Position numbers and translations under genes: made by a program. Below, in pieces: positions 33,664 to 42,577 of a DNA stretch of 64,000 nt (positions are counted from its first letter, which is position 1; each line of letters starts with the position of its first letter). The notes beneath the pieces were generated by a model. The model was not told the DNA's origin and did no database searches. It saw only the letters and a program-made list of their open reading frames with translations. The stretch lies in the NCBI RefSeq assembly GCF_041008525.1, contig NZ_JBFLUG010000022.1:17982-81981 (forward strand). The letters run 5' to 3'. The DNA is from Parafrankia sp041008525 (GTDB taxonomy: Bacteria > Actinomycetota > Actinomycetes > Frankiales > Frankiaceae).

Positions 33664-34602
33664 ATGGCCCTGCCCGACTTCTTCGTGCTCGGGGTGCCCA
33701 AGGCCGGCACCACCGCCATGCACGCCGCACTCACCCGCCACCCCGAGCTGTACCTGTCGCGGGTGAAGGAACCCAAGTTCTTCCTGTCCGACGGGCCGCC
33801 GCCCGCCCGCGGCGGCCCCGGCGACGCCCAGACCTATCAGGAGCACGTCTGGCGCCGCGCGGACTACGAGGCCCTGTTCGCGCCCGCGCCCGCCGAGGCG
33901 CTGTGTGGCGAGGCGACGCCGTTCTACCTGTATGACCTGGACGCGCAGAACCGCATCCGCCGGCTCGTCCCGAAGGCGAAGCTGATCGTGATGCTGCGCA
34001 ACCCCGTCGACCGCGCCCATTCCAACTGGACGCATCTGTGGGCCGCGGGCCTGGAGCCCGAGCGCGACTTCGTCCGGGCCTGCGCGCTGGAGGAACGCCG
34101 CCGCGCCGACGGCTGGGCCCACTTCTGGCACTACCTCGGACAGGGGCTCTACGGGCGTCAGCTGGAGCACCTGCTCACCCTGTTCGGCCGCGAGCAGGTC
34201 CTGCTGCTGCGCTACCGCGACCTGCGGGACTCCCCCGTGCGGACGCTGGACCGGGTGTGCGACTTCCTCGGCGTGCAGACCGGGCTGCTGGACGCCGTCC
34301 CGTCCGAGAACGTGACCCCCTACGTCGCCGACACCGCGGTCAACGCCGGTCTGCGGGCCGTGCTGCGCACCGGTGGGCGGATCGGCCACCACTTCCCATC
34401 CCGGGTCCGGACGACGGTCCACCGGCCGCTGCTGCGGGCCCTGCAGCGCCAGCGGGGTGGCCGGCCCACGATCACACCCGCGCAGCGGGCCGCGATCCTG
34501 CCCTTCTTCGTCGAGGACATCGCCCTGTTGGAGCAGGTCACCGGCGAGTTCTACGCGGACTGGCTCACCGCCGGCCTCGAACCGGAGCTCTTCGACGACT
34601 GA
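33664..34602 (+). CDS. Sulfotransferase family protein
   Basis: A 312-residue PAPS-dependent sulfotransferase. The 5'-phosphosulfate loop is FFVLGVPKAGTTAMHAAL at about 5-22, followed by EPKFF (about 35) and GEATPFYLYD (about 82). The 3'-phosphate loop is LIVMLRNPVDRAHSNWTHL near 110, with Arg and Ser in the expected places. The acceptor is unknown; actinobacterial homologues sulfate glycolipids or secondary metabolites. ATG 33664 has GGGAG 11 bases upstream. An AT-richer segment (AAAGTACTTATGCT) near 33585-33600 is a plausible promoter. Transcribed divergently from the propeller operon. Confidence 0.88.
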   Translation: MALPDFFVLGVPKAGTTAMHAALTRHPELYLSRVKEPKFFLSDGPPPARGGPGDAQTYQEHVWRRADYEALFAPAPAEALCGEATPFYLYDLDAQNRIRRLVPKAKLIVMLRNPVDRAHSNWTHLWAAGLEPERDFVRACALEERRRADGWAHFWHYLGQGLYGRQLEHLLTLFGREQVLLLRYRDLRDSPVRTLDRVCDFLGVQTGLLDAVPSENVTPYVADTAVNAGLRAVLRTGGRIGHHFPSRVRTTVHRPLLRALQRQRGGRPTITPAQRAAILPFFVEDIALLEQVTGEFYADWLTAGLEPELFDD

Positions 34603-34697
34603 GCCGATGAGTTCCCGGCGGCCCGGCGGTCTCTGTCTGTGGACAGGTGGCGCCGGTGGGCGAGCCATCTGCTCCCCCGCGGACGGGAGGCCCGGTC

Positions 34698-35057
34698 ATG
34701 CCCGACGACACCTCAGCCCTGCCGCCGCTCCCGGCCGCGGGCGACGGCGGCAGCTCCGTGCTCAGGCTGCCCGCGCTGCTGCACCGGGCGGCCCTGCCCG
34801 ACCTGTGCGGACGGCTGGAGGCACTGCTCCGTGACCACACCAGCCCGCCCGTCGTCCTGGACGCGTCCGCCGTCGAGGGGGTGGACGCCGTCCTGGTCGA
34901 GACGGTCGCCCGACTGACCCTCCTCGCCCGTCGCCACGGCCGGGCGCTGCGGGTGGTCGCCCCGCCGGCGCTGCGCGAGCTGCTCTGGCTGACCGGACTC
35001 ACCCAGCTGCTCGACGGGCGACCAGCCGACGGCCCACCGGGCGGCGACCGCCCCTGA
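34698..35057 (+). CDS. STAS-domain protein
   Basis: A 119-residue protein with the STAS fold seen in anti-anti-sigma factors: LRLPALLHRAALPDLCGRLEALL, then VVLDASAVEGVDAVLVETVARL (about 52-73) and ALRVVAPPALRELLWLTGL. The phosphoacceptor Ser of SpoIIAA-type proteins corresponds to the DASAVEGVD region, where Ser55 is a candidate, though the following residue context differs from the classical motif. GGGAGG is 7 bases before the ATG. It lies between the sulfotransferase and a convergent ECF sigma gene; whether it acts with that sigma factor is unknown, since ECF factors do not normally use STAS partners. Confidence 0.72.
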   Translation: MPDDTSALPPLPAAGDGGSSVLRLPALLHRAALPDLCGRLEALLRDHTSPPVVLDASAVEGVDAVLVETVARLTLLARRHGRALRVVAPPALRELLWLTGLTQLLDGRPADGPPGGDRP

Positions 35058-35066
35058 CCGGGCGGG

Positions 35067-35088
35067 GGCGGGCCCGCACCGGCCCGCC
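35067..35088. terminator. Hairpin between convergent STAS and sigma genes
   Basis: GGCGGGCC (35067-35074) pairs with GGCCCGCC (35081-35088) around CGCACC. It is 9 bases past the STAS stop and ends at the sigma stop codon, so it can serve both transcripts. Confidence 0.55.
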
Positions 35089-36119
35089 TACGCCGGCCCC
35101 GAGATGTGCCCGGGCAGACCGAACAGCGGAAACACCCGCTCGACGTCCAGGAAGGTGTTGATGCCGGCGACCCGGCCGGCCGAGATCTCCAGCACCACCA
35201 GCCCCCAGGCGTCGTGGCCGGAACCGGTGGCGCTCGGCCGGTACTGCCCGAACGCCGGGTGACCGTTCGCGACGGTCGCCACGAGCCGCGAGCCCGCGCA
35301 GCCGCTGCCGGTGCCGACCAGCCAGCCGCGGACGTCGGCGTGGCCGCGCAGCCAGAGGTCCAGCGGGGGCATGGACATCGTCACATCCTCGTGCAGGAGC
35401 GCCACCAGCGACTCGATGTCGTACCGCTCGAAGGCGTCGACGTAGCGGGCGAGCAGGGCGCGCTGCGCGTCGTCGGCGGGGCGCAGCGGCTCCGCCTCGG
35501 AGATCCCGGCGGAGGCGATCGTGGCCCGCGCTCGCTGCAGCGCGCTGTTGACCGAGGCGACCGACGAGTCCAGCAGCTGCGCGGTCTCGCTCGCCGACCA
35601 GCCGAACACCTCCCGCAGGATCAGGACCGCGCGCTGGCGCGCCGGCAGATGCTGCAGCGCCGCGACGAAGGCGAGCCGCACCGTCTCACGGCGGTCGGCC
35701 AGGTCGGCCGGGTCGGTGGTGTCGGTGCCGCTGGCGAGGACCTGCCCGTCCGGCGCGGGCACGATCCAGGCCGTCTCCGGCAGCGGGGCGCGCAGCGCGG
35801 TCTGGGCGGTGGACGGGCCGGCCAGATCCATCGGGCGGGCCCGGCGCTGGCCGGCGCTGAGCATCGTCAGGCACACGTTGGTCGCGATGCGGTAGAGCCA
35901 CGACCGCAGCGCCGAGCGCCCCTCGAACCGGTCGAGGCCGCGCCAGGCACGGATCATCGTCTCCTGCACCGCGTCCTGCGCGTCGAACGGTGAGCCGAGC
36001 ATCCGGTAGCAGTAACCGGTCAGCTCCCGGCGGAAGGGCTCCAGCAGGCTCGCGGCCTCGGCCCGGGCCTCGCCGGTGGCGGGCTCATCAGCCCGCGGGT
36101 CCGAAAGAACCTCGCTCAT
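35088..36119 (-). CDS. ECF sigma factor with C-terminal SnoaL-like domain
   Basis: A 343-residue extracytoplasmic-function sigma factor. Region 2 (ELTGYCYRMLGSPFDAQDAVQETMIRAWR, then ALRSWLYRIATNVCLTM) spans about 30-95; region 4 (LPARQRAVLILREVFGWSASETAQLLDSSVASVNSALQRARA) spans about 165-205. A SnoaL/NTF2-like domain follows (ARYVDAFERYDIESLVALLHEDVTMSMPP to the end), the arrangement of SigG/SigJ/SigX5-type sigma factors, in which the tail replaces a separate anti-sigma factor. GAGGAGTGAGG precedes ATG 36119. Divergent from the glnX operon. The signal is unknown. Confidence 0.9.
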   Translation of the reverse strand: MSEVLSDPRADEPATGEARAEAASLLEPFRRELTGYCYRMLGSPFDAQDAVQETMIRAWRGLDRFEGRSALRSWLYRIATNVCLTMLSAGQRRARPMDLAGPSTAQTALRAPLPETAWIVPAPDGQVLASGTDTTDPADLADRRETVRLAFVAALQHLPARQRAVLILREVFGWSASETAQLLDSSVASVNSALQRARATIASAGISEAEPLRPADDAQRALLARYVDAFERYDIESLVALLHEDVTMSMPPLDLWLRGHADVRGWLVGTGSGCAGSRLVATVANGHPAFGQYRPSATGSGHDAWGLVVLEISAGRVAGINTFLDVERVFPLFGLPGHISGPA

Positions 36120-36305
36120 CGCACACCCTCACTCCTCTGAGACGACCCGGCTGGCCTGCCCTGATCGCCGGTACCGCCTGCTGTCGCCATCCCCACGACC
36201 GCCAGTGTGACTCCCGCCTCCGACAGAAATCGTGATGGCGGTGACGGCCAACCGACATCCCGGGGCACTTCTCCCCCGCGACTACGCAGGGGAAGATCAA
36301 CAGCT

Positions 36306-37745
36306 ATGAGCGCCGCAGGCACGCTTCCGGCCGGGGGCCCGGCAACGGGGAATCCCACCGCCGCGGTGCCCGCTCCCCCCATCGCCACTCCGGCATCCGT
36401 TCCGCGACGCGCGGGGGCGCCCGCCACCACCCCCGGATCCCGGCCGGGTCCGGCGGCCGTGCGGGCACTGCGGGCACTGCGGGCAGTGACCCAGTCACCA
36501 CCCGGCCGGCTGCGCCTGCTTGCCGCGGTGCTGACCGCTGCGCTGGTGGCCCTGCTGGTCGTCTCCCTGCTGACCACGCTTGCCCGGCAGCGCGCGCTGG
36601 CCACCCTCGACGGCGACTCCGGCCCGTCCTTCGTCGCGGCGCAGCAGCTGCACGCCGAGCTCTCCGGCGCGGACGCGACGATCGCCCGTGCCTTCCTGGC
36701 CGGTGGGGTCGAGCCCCCCGCACAGGTCACGGCCTACCAGGAGGGCCTCGCCGCCGCCAGCGGACGGATCATCGACCTCGCCCTGGCCGGCGGGCCGCGG
36801 GAGCCGCTCAGCGTGCTGACCGCCCAGCTGCCGGTCTACACCGGCCTGGTCGAACGGGCCCGGGCCAACAACCGGGTCGGCAACGTCGTCGGCGGGGCCT
36901 ACCTGCGCCAGGCCGCCGAGCTGATGAAGACCACGATCCTGCCCGCCGTCGACCGCCTCGCCGCCGCCGACGCGCGCGACATCGACCGCGGCTACGCCGC
37001 CGCCACCCGCTGGTATCAGCCGGTGCTGATCGCGGCGGTCGGCGCGCTCGCGGCCGGCGTTCTGCTCCACATCCAGCTTCGCCTGTTCCGGCGGACGCAC
37101 CGGATGTTCAACCCGCCGCTGGTCGCCGCGACCGCGCTGACGCTGGCCGCGACCGGGCTCGTCCTGGCGGCCTTCGGCACCGGGCGCGCCCGCCTGATCG
37201 ACAGCCGGGACGAGGCCTACCGCCCGATGGCGGTCGTCGCCCAGGCCAGGGTGCTGGCGTTGCGGGCCTGGGACGACGAGAGCCTCTCTCTGATCGCCCG
37301 CGGCAACAGCGACGCGCTCGACGCCGATGCCCGGCGCACGGTCGAACGCCTCGGCTACGACCCGGCAGGCCACCCGACCGGCACCGGTGTGCTCGCCGCC
37401 GCGACCGCGGGCGAGGGCCCCGACGAGCAGGCACGGGACGCCCTTGTGCCCGGCTGGGAGGCCTACCAGGTCACCGCCGTCGAGGTCCGGAAGCTGGTCA
37501 GCCGCGTCGGGGGCTTCCAGAACGCGGTCCGCCTCGCACTCGGCGACGGCACCACGACCTTCACCCGCTTCGACGACGATGCCGCCACGGCCTTCGACGC
37601 GGGCCAGCGCCGCTTCACCGGCGGGCTGTCCTCGGCGGCAGGCGCCTACGACCACCTGCCGGCCGTGACCGGGGCGCTCCTCGGCCTGGCCGTCCTGGCC
37701 GGCCTCGCCGGTGTCCAGGCCCGGATCAACGACTACCGGCGATGA
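36306..37745 (+). CDS. glnX: GlnX-like transmembrane sensor protein
   Basis: A 479-residue membrane protein that begins the PknG operon. After a Pro/Ala-rich cytosolic head of about 60 residues come TM1 (about 62-87), an extracytoplasmic helical domain (about 90-235), TM2 and TM3 (about 237-300), a second extracytoplasmic helical domain (about 305-440), and TM4 (about 447-470) ending INDYRR. This four-helix, two-loop layout and the location match mycobacterial GlnX, which relays GlnH ligand status across the membrane to PknG. Identification rests on topology and gene order more than on motifs. Its stop overlaps the glnH start (ATGA). Confidence 0.75.
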   Translation: MSAAGTLPAGGPATGNPTAAVPAPPIATPASVPRRAGAPATTPGSRPGPAAVRALRALRAVTQSPPGRLRLLAAVLTAALVALLVVSLLTTLARQRALATLDGDSGPSFVAAQQLHAELSGADATIARAFLAGGVEPPAQVTAYQEGLAAASGRIIDLALAGGPREPLSVLTAQLPVYTGLVERARANNRVGNVVGGAYLRQAAELMKTTILPAVDRLAAADARDIDRGYAAATRWYQPVLIAAVGALAAGVLLHIQLRLFRRTHRMFNPPLVAATALTLAATGLVLAAFGTGRARLIDSRDEAYRPMAVVAQARVLALRAWDDESLSLIARGNSDALDADARRTVERLGYDPAGHPTGTGVLAAATAGEGPDEQARDALVPGWEAYQVTAVEVRKLVSRVGGFQNAVRLALGDGTTTFTRFDDDAATAFDAGQRRFTGGLSSAAGAYDHLPAVTGALLGLAVLAGLAGVQARINDYRR

Positions 37746-38842
37746 GAGCGGAGGCGACGATGGCGGCAGTCCGGGCAGACGGCGGCAGGCACCCCCACGG
37801 GACGCCGCCCGCGCGCCGAGACACACGGCCCGGCCGCCAGGCGGCCACAAGGCCGCCGGGAGCGCTGGTCGTCGCGGTGCTGGTGCTGGCGCTGGCGCTG
37901 ACCGCGGCCTGCGGCACCGTCGGCAACCAGCTCCCCCAACAGGCCCTGCCGCTTCCCGACGCCGCCACCGCCACCGCCGCTGCCGGCACGAGCACCGGCA
38001 CCGGCACCAGAACCGGCGGAGCGCCCGCGCCGGCGGACTGCGGTGACCCGCGGGCCAGCCTGCGCCCGCCCGCCGTGCTGCCCGCGCCTGGCGCCATGCC
38101 CGCGGGGTCGCACCTGCGCGCGATCGCCGACCGCGGCCACCTCACTGTCGGTGTCCTCGCGGACGTCCCGCCGTTCGGATACATCGACCCGCTCAGCGGG
38201 GAGTTCGCGGGCTTCGACGTGGAGATCGCCCGCCTGATCGGCCGGGCGATCTTCGGAGCGGACGACCACGTGCGCTTCCGGGCGGTGACGTACGCGGAGC
38301 GGATCCCCGTCCTGCTCGACGGCACCGTCGACCTGGTCGTGGCGACCATGACCACCAACTGCGAGCGGCGCGCCAAGGTCGACTTCTCGGCCGTCTACTA
38401 CGAGGAGACGAACCGGATCCTGGTCCTGGCGAAGTCGCCCTACCGGTCGCTCGCCGACCTCGGCGGGCGGCGGGTGTGCGCGGCCGCCGGCACGACGTCC
38501 ATCGAACACGTCGAGCGGGCGGACCCGAGGCCGGTCGCGGTGGCCGTGCCGACCATCGGCGACTGCCTGGTAGCACTGCAGGCCGGCACTGTCGACGGGA
38601 TCTCGACCGCGGAGGCCGTCCTGTCCGGTCTCGCCGCCCAGGATCCGCGGGTCGCGATCGTCGGGCCGCGCTTCGACAGCGAACCGGACGCCATCGCGGT
38701 GAGCCGGGACCATCCGGAGCTGACCCGCTTCGTCAACGGGGTCCTCGAGCGCACCCTCGCGGACGGCACCTGGCGTGGGCTGGCCCGGGACTGGCTGACG
38801 GGCATCGAGCCGGTCATTCCGGTTCCGCGCTACCGGGACTGA
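37742..38842 (+). CDS. glnH: GlnH-like extracytoplasmic amino-acid-binding lipoprotein
   Basis: A 366-residue solute-binding lipoprotein: basic head, hydrophobic segment VVAVLVLALALTAAC near 41-55 with a lipobox Cys, a Thr/Gly/Ala linker, then a periplasmic-binding-protein type II domain (about 118-355). Signature sequence LTVGVLADVPPFGYIDPLSGEFAGFDVEIARLI (about 130-162) is that of polar amino acid binders; VDLVVATMTTNCERR and VDGISTAEAVLSG complete the fold. No ABC permease genes are adjacent, so it is not a transporter component. With GlnX and PknG it should report extracellular Glu, Asp or Gln. Confidence 0.85.
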   Translation: MRAEATMAAVRADGGRHPHGTPPARRDTRPGRQAATRPPGALVVAVLVLALALTAACGTVGNQLPQQALPLPDAATATAAAGTSTGTGTRTGGAPAPADCGDPRASLRPPAVLPAPGAMPAGSHLRAIADRGHLTVGVLADVPPFGYIDPLSGEFAGFDVEIARLIGRAIFGADDHVRFRAVTYAERIPVLLDGTVDLVVATMTTNCERRAKVDFSAVYYEETNRILVLAKSPYRSLADLGGRRVCAAAGTTSIEHVERADPRPVAVAVPTIGDCLVALQAGTVDGISTAEAVLSGLAAQDPRVAIVGPRFDSEPDAIAVSRDHPELTRFVNGVLERTLADGTWRGLARDWLTGIEPVIPVPRYRD

Positions 38843-38847
38843 CGCCC

Positions 38848-40239
38848 ATGTGCGCCCGGCACCTTCCCGCCCCCGACGACGACCTGTTCCAGGAGGCCCC
38901 GCACCTGTTCGCGCACCCGTCCCCGGCGCAGGGATCTCCGGCGGACCCCGCGCCGCTCCGCGCCGCCGCGCGGCATACCGCCGACGCGGCGCTGGCCCGG
39001 CTGCGGTCGACGGCGGCGGCGCTCTCCGCGACGCTTCTCGACCTGGACGCGGCAGCCGAACAGGTTCTCGGGGACGGCACCGGGCTGCGCGGGCGCACCG
39101 CGGAGCGCGCCGCACTGGTCCGGACCGGGATGAACTGGCTGTGGGAACGCCACCAGGCGCTGAGAGCCCTGCTCGCCCAGGCCGAGGAGCTGCGCGGGGC
39201 GGCGCCGCGGCCCGGGGCACGACAGGCCGCCCGCCTCGACCGGCTACTGAAGGGCCCCTGGCCAGGCCTCGGCACTCCCCCGCCGCCCGGCCTCGGCGCG
39301 GCCGCGCCGCTCGCCGCAGCTGCCGATGTCGATGTCGATGTCGATGTCGACGAGGTCGCCCGGGCGATCGGCGCGGAGCTCGCGGCGGTGACCCGCGCGC
39401 GGGCGGAGCACCACCACCTGCTGGGCGAGGCCGCCCGCGCGGTGTCCGAGGCCGTTGCCACCTGTGCCCGGCTCGGTGTCCCCGACCTGCCGGAACTGGC
39501 CGCGGCCCAGGCGGATCTGCGAGCCGCGTTCGCCGGCGTGACGGCCAACCCGCTGGAGATCACACCGGCGGACCTGCGACCGGCGCAGACGTCCGCCGCC
39601 CAGGTCGCGGAGCTGGTGGCCGCCCTGCGTGACACGTTCGACGCCCTCGAGGAACGACTCGCCGCCGCCGAGGATCTCCTCGGGCGTGTGGTGGCCACCG
39701 CCGCCGCCGGCGAGCACGCTGCCCGCACCGTGGTGGAGCGGCTCACCGGCGACCGGTCCGGCCTGGTGCGCCTGGATGACGGCTGGTTCGACGACCCGCG
39801 CCGTGGCCTGCGCCCGTGGCTCGACCGGCTCCGGGCCGCCGGCGCTGCCGGCGAGTGGCGGCTGGTGGCCCACGGCCTGCGGGCCTGGACGCGAGTCGCG
39901 GAGGCGACCCTCGCCGCCGCGGGCGAGACCGTCGCGACGAACCAGGCTCCGCTGCGGCGGCGGAGCGAGCTGCGCGGGCTGTTGGAGGCGCTGCGCGCGA
40001 AGGCCGGCCAGCGCGGCCAGATCGAGTCCGCGGAGCTCGGCGACCTGTACGACCGCGCCGCCACCGCACTCTCCACCGCCCCGGTGGACCTCGACGCGGC
40101 CGAAGCCCTGGTCGCCGCGTTCAGCGCGGCGCTGGGCGGCGCACTGCCCGCACCGCCACCCGAGAGCGCGGTGCCGGCAGGCCGGCCAGCACGGCAGGCA
40201 TCCCCGAGCGACGTGCCATCGAAGGAGGACAGCCCGTGA
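38848..40239 (+). CDS. Alanine-rich helical protein of the PknG operon
   Basis: A 463-residue, almost wholly alpha-helical and Ala/Leu/Arg-rich protein with no membrane segment, signal peptide or Cys cluster. Helical segments occur at about 40-115, 180-275 and 320-440. A run of five Asp-Val pairs (about 160-169) reflects a perfect 6-bp DNA repeat at 39327-39350. The motif DDGWFDDPRRGLRPWLDRLRAAG near 310 is the most distinctive part. It starts six bases after glnH and overlaps the next frame by 4 bases (GTGA), so it is part of the operon. It may be a cytoplasmic adaptor between GlnX and PknG (inference). I recognise no family. Confidence 0.7.
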   Translation: MCARHLPAPDDDLFQEAPHLFAHPSPAQGSPADPAPLRAAARHTADAALARLRSTAAALSATLLDLDAAAEQVLGDGTGLRGRTAERAALVRTGMNWLWERHQALRALLAQAEELRGAAPRPGARQAARLDRLLKGPWPGLGTPPPPGLGAAAPLAAAADVDVDVDVDEVARAIGAELAAVTRARAEHHHLLGEAARAVSEAVATCARLGVPDLPELAAAQADLRAAFAGVTANPLEITPADLRPAQTSAAQVAELVAALRDTFDALEERLAAAEDLLGRVVATAAAGEHAARTVVERLTGDRSGLVRLDDGWFDDPRRGLRPWLDRLRAAGAAGEWRLVAHGLRAWTRVAEATLAAAGETVATNQAPLRRRSELRGLLEALRAKAGQRGQIESAELGDLYDRAATALSTAPVDLDAAEALVAAFSAALGGALPAPPPESAVPAGRPARQASPSDVPSKEDSP

Positions 40240-40469
40240 CAGTCGAGGGCATCCCCTGCCCGGAGCCCGGGTGTGAAGGGACCATCGAGGACGGATACTG
40301 CGACATCACCGGGCTGGCGTACCGCCCTCCGCCCGGGCCTGGCCCGGGCGGAGGGCCCGCCGGAAGCCCCGCCGGGCGCGGCACCGACGGCACCCTCGGC
40401 AGCGGCGTGGGCGGGACGGGGGGACGGGAGGAAGCGGCCCCGGCGGGAGCGGATCGTCCTGGGAGCTGA
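40236..40469 (+). CDS. Small zinc-ribbon-like frame, detached PknG head
   Basis: A 77-residue frame starting GTG 40236, overlapping the previous stop. Residues 7-30 (IPCPEPGCEGTIEDGYCDI then TGLAY) closely resemble the zinc-ribbon head of Streptomyces-type PknG proteins, where the pattern is C-X4-C...YCD-X-CG. Here the fourth Cys is replaced by Thr (DITG), so a four-Cys zinc site is incomplete. The remaining 45 residues are a Gly/Pro/Ala linker. The stop at 40467-40469 lies in frame 3, and the PknG frame, open upstream to this point, is offset. It may be a separate protein or the 5' part of a gene broken by frameshift. Confidence 0.6.
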   Translation: MTVEGIPCPEPGCEGTIEDGYCDITGLAYRPPPGPGPGGGPAGSPAGRGTDGTLGSGVGGTGGREEAAPAGADRPGS

Positions 40470-40558
40470 CAGGCGGCGGATCGCGGCGCCGGCGCCGACC
40501 TGACCGCGCGCGGCGGGCCACCAGCCGTCTCGGTGCCGGCCTGGTCGACGTCCCGCGT

Positions 40559-42577
40559 ATGGAGGCACCGGAACCGGCGTCGCTGCTGATGGCCGACCCG
40601 TGCGTCCCGGAGTCGCGCCGGCGGTGCCCGGCCTGCCAGGCGGAGGTCGGGCGGGCCCGGGGCGGTGCGCCCGCGGTGCCCACGGGCTTCTGCGTCCACT
40701 GCGGGCAGGCGTACTCGTTCGTCCCGTCGCTGCGCGCCGGTGACCGGGTCGGGCCCTACGAGATCGCCGGGGCGCTGGCCCACGGCGGGCAGGGCTGGGT
40801 CCACCTCGCCCGGGACGTCGGTGTGGAGAACCACTGGGTGGTGCTGAAGGGCCTGCTCGACGAGGGCGACCCGACGGCGCAGGCCGCCGCGATCGCCGAG
40901 CGGCGGTTCCTCGCCTCCGTGGACCACCCGGCGATCGTGCGCATCCACACGTTCGTCGAGCATGCCGGCACCGGCTACATCGTGATGGAGTACGTCGGCG
41001 GGACGTCGCTGCGGGAGGTGCTGCGCCGCCGTGCCGCCGCGGCCGGCCGCCCGGACCCGCTGCCGGTGGGCGAGGCGATCGCCTACATCCTGGCGGTCCT
41101 GCCGGCGTTCGCCTACCTGCACCGGCACGGCCTGGTGTTCTGCGACTTCAAGCCGGACAACGTGATGCTCGGCCCGGAGAACCTCCGGCTGATCGACCTG
41201 GGCGCGGTGCGCAGGCTCGACGACCCGGGCGGCGCTGTCTACTTCACCCGCGGCTACGCGGCACCGGAGATCGCCCGCGAGGGGCCCTCCGTCCCCTCCG
41301 ACCTGTACACGGTCGGTCGGACGCTCGCCGCGCTGATCCTGAACTTCCGCGGGAACACGACGACGTACGCCGACCGGCTGCCACCGGCGGGCGAGCATGA
41401 CGTCCTGCGGCGTCACGAGTCGCTGTACCGGCTGCTGTGCCGGGCCACCGCGCCGGAACCGGCGGACAGGTTCCAGTCCGCGGACGAGATGCACGACGAA
41501 CTGCTCGGCGTGCTCCGGGAGATCGTCGCCGCCGAGCGGGGCAGCCCGGCCCCGGCACCGAGCCGGCGGTTCACCGGGGACGTCCACCTGACCGGTGAGG
41601 AGGGGGACGGAACGGCCGCCGCCGCACCGCCACAGCAGCCGGCCCAGCAGGGCCAGCAGGGCCAGCAGGGCCGATCATGGACGTCCCGGCCGTGGGCGGT
41701 GCTGCCGCGGCTGCGGGTCGACCCCGAGGATCCGGCGGCGGGGACCCTCGCGGCGCTGCCCGACAGCGCGCCGGCGGAGCTCGCCGTCCTGCTGGACGCG
41801 ATCAGCCCGGCGTCGGTCGAGGTCCGGCTCCGGCTCGCCCGGGCCCGGATGGAGCTGGGCGACCCTGCCGGCGCCACGGCGGTCCTGGACGAGGTGAGCG
41901 CCGCGGACCCGTTCGAGTGGCGGGCCGACTGGTACCGGGGGCTGCTCGCGCTGGCCGCCGGCGACCCGGACACCGCCCGCGCCGCGTTCACCCACGTGTA
42001 TGCGCAGGTTCCCGGCGAGCTGGCGCCGAAGCTGGCGCTGGCCGCCACCGCCGAGGCGGCGGGCGACCTCGACCGGGCCGCGGCCCTGTTCGACCTGGTG
42101 TCACGGACGGACGACGGCATCACCAGCGCCGCGTTCGGGCTCGCCCGGGTCCGCGCGGCGACCGGCGACCGGGACGGCACCGTCGCCGCCTACCAGCGGG
42201 TGCCGGCCTCGTCCGCCGCCCACCTGGAGGCGCAGGCGCGGATCGTGCGGACCCTGGGCACGGTGACTCCCGCCGGAGCGCCGGCCGCCGGCGACCTGGT
42301 CGAGGCAGCCCGCATCCTCACCGGTCTGGAGCTCGACGACCGGTGCCGGGCCGCGCTCACCCGGGACCTGCTGCACTGCGCGCTGGAGCTCATCCGCACC
42401 GACGCGCTGCAGCCCGACCCGGATGTCGCTCTTGCCGGTGCCCGGCTGCGCGAGGGTGACCTGCGCGTCGGGCTGGAGCGCACCTACCGGGAGCTGGCAA
42501 GACTCGCGACCTCCGCGGACGAGCGCTACCAGCTGGTGGACCTCGCCAACGACGTGCGCCCGCGGACGCTGACGTGA
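40559..42577 (+). CDS. pknG: Ser/Thr protein kinase G with rubredoxin-like and TPR domains
   Basis: A soluble kinase of 672 residues. Residues 23-48 (CPAC and CVHC pairs) form the rubredoxin-like zinc domain. The kinase follows (about 65-330): ALAHGGQGWVHLA glycine loop, WVVLKGLL with the ATP Lys near 96, LVFCDFKPDNVML with Asp near 198 (CDF replaces HRD, as in PknG proteins), LIDLGAV (DLG) and APEIA. A glutamine-rich linker precedes the C-terminal TPR-like region (about 390-672). In mycobacteria PknG phosphorylates GarA in response to GlnH/GlnX. No ribosome binding site precedes ATG 40559, which is consistent with translation linked to the small frame upstream. Confidence 0.9.
   Translation: MEAPEPASLLMADPCVPESRRRCPACQAEVGRARGGAPAVPTGFCVHCGQAYSFVPSLRAGDRVGPYEIAGALAHGGQGWVHLARDVGVENHWVVLKGLLDEGDPTAQAAAIAERRFLASVDHPAIVRIHTFVEHAGTGYIVMEYVGGTSLREVLRRRAAAAGRPDPLPVGEAIAYILAVLPAFAYLHRHGLVFCDFKPDNVMLGPENLRLIDLGAVRRLDDPGGAVYFTRGYAAPEIAREGPSVPSDLYTVGRTLAALILNFRGNTTTYADRLPPAGEHDVLRRHESLYRLLCRATAPEPADRFQSADEMHDELLGVLREIVAAERGSPAPAPSRRFTGDVHLTGEEGDGTAAAAPPQQPAQQGQQGQQGRSWTSRPWAVLPRLRVDPEDPAAGTLAALPDSAPAELAVLLDAISPASVEVRLRLARARMELGDPAGATAVLDEVSAADPFEWRADWYRGLLALAAGDPDTARAAFTHVYAQVPGELAPKLALAATAEAAGDLDRAAALFDLVSRTDDGITSAAFGLARVRAATGDRDGTVAAYQRVPASSAAHLEAQARIVRTLGTVTPAGAPAAGDLVEAARILTGLELDDRCRAALTRDLLHCALELIRTDALQPDPDVALAGARLREGDLRVGLERTYRELARLATSADERYQLVDLANDVRPRTLT

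Noticed and set aside
39327..39353. GATGTC hexamer repeat as a possible regulatory repeat
   Set aside because: It is inside the coding frame of the helical PknG-operon protein and codes for an Asp-Val run.
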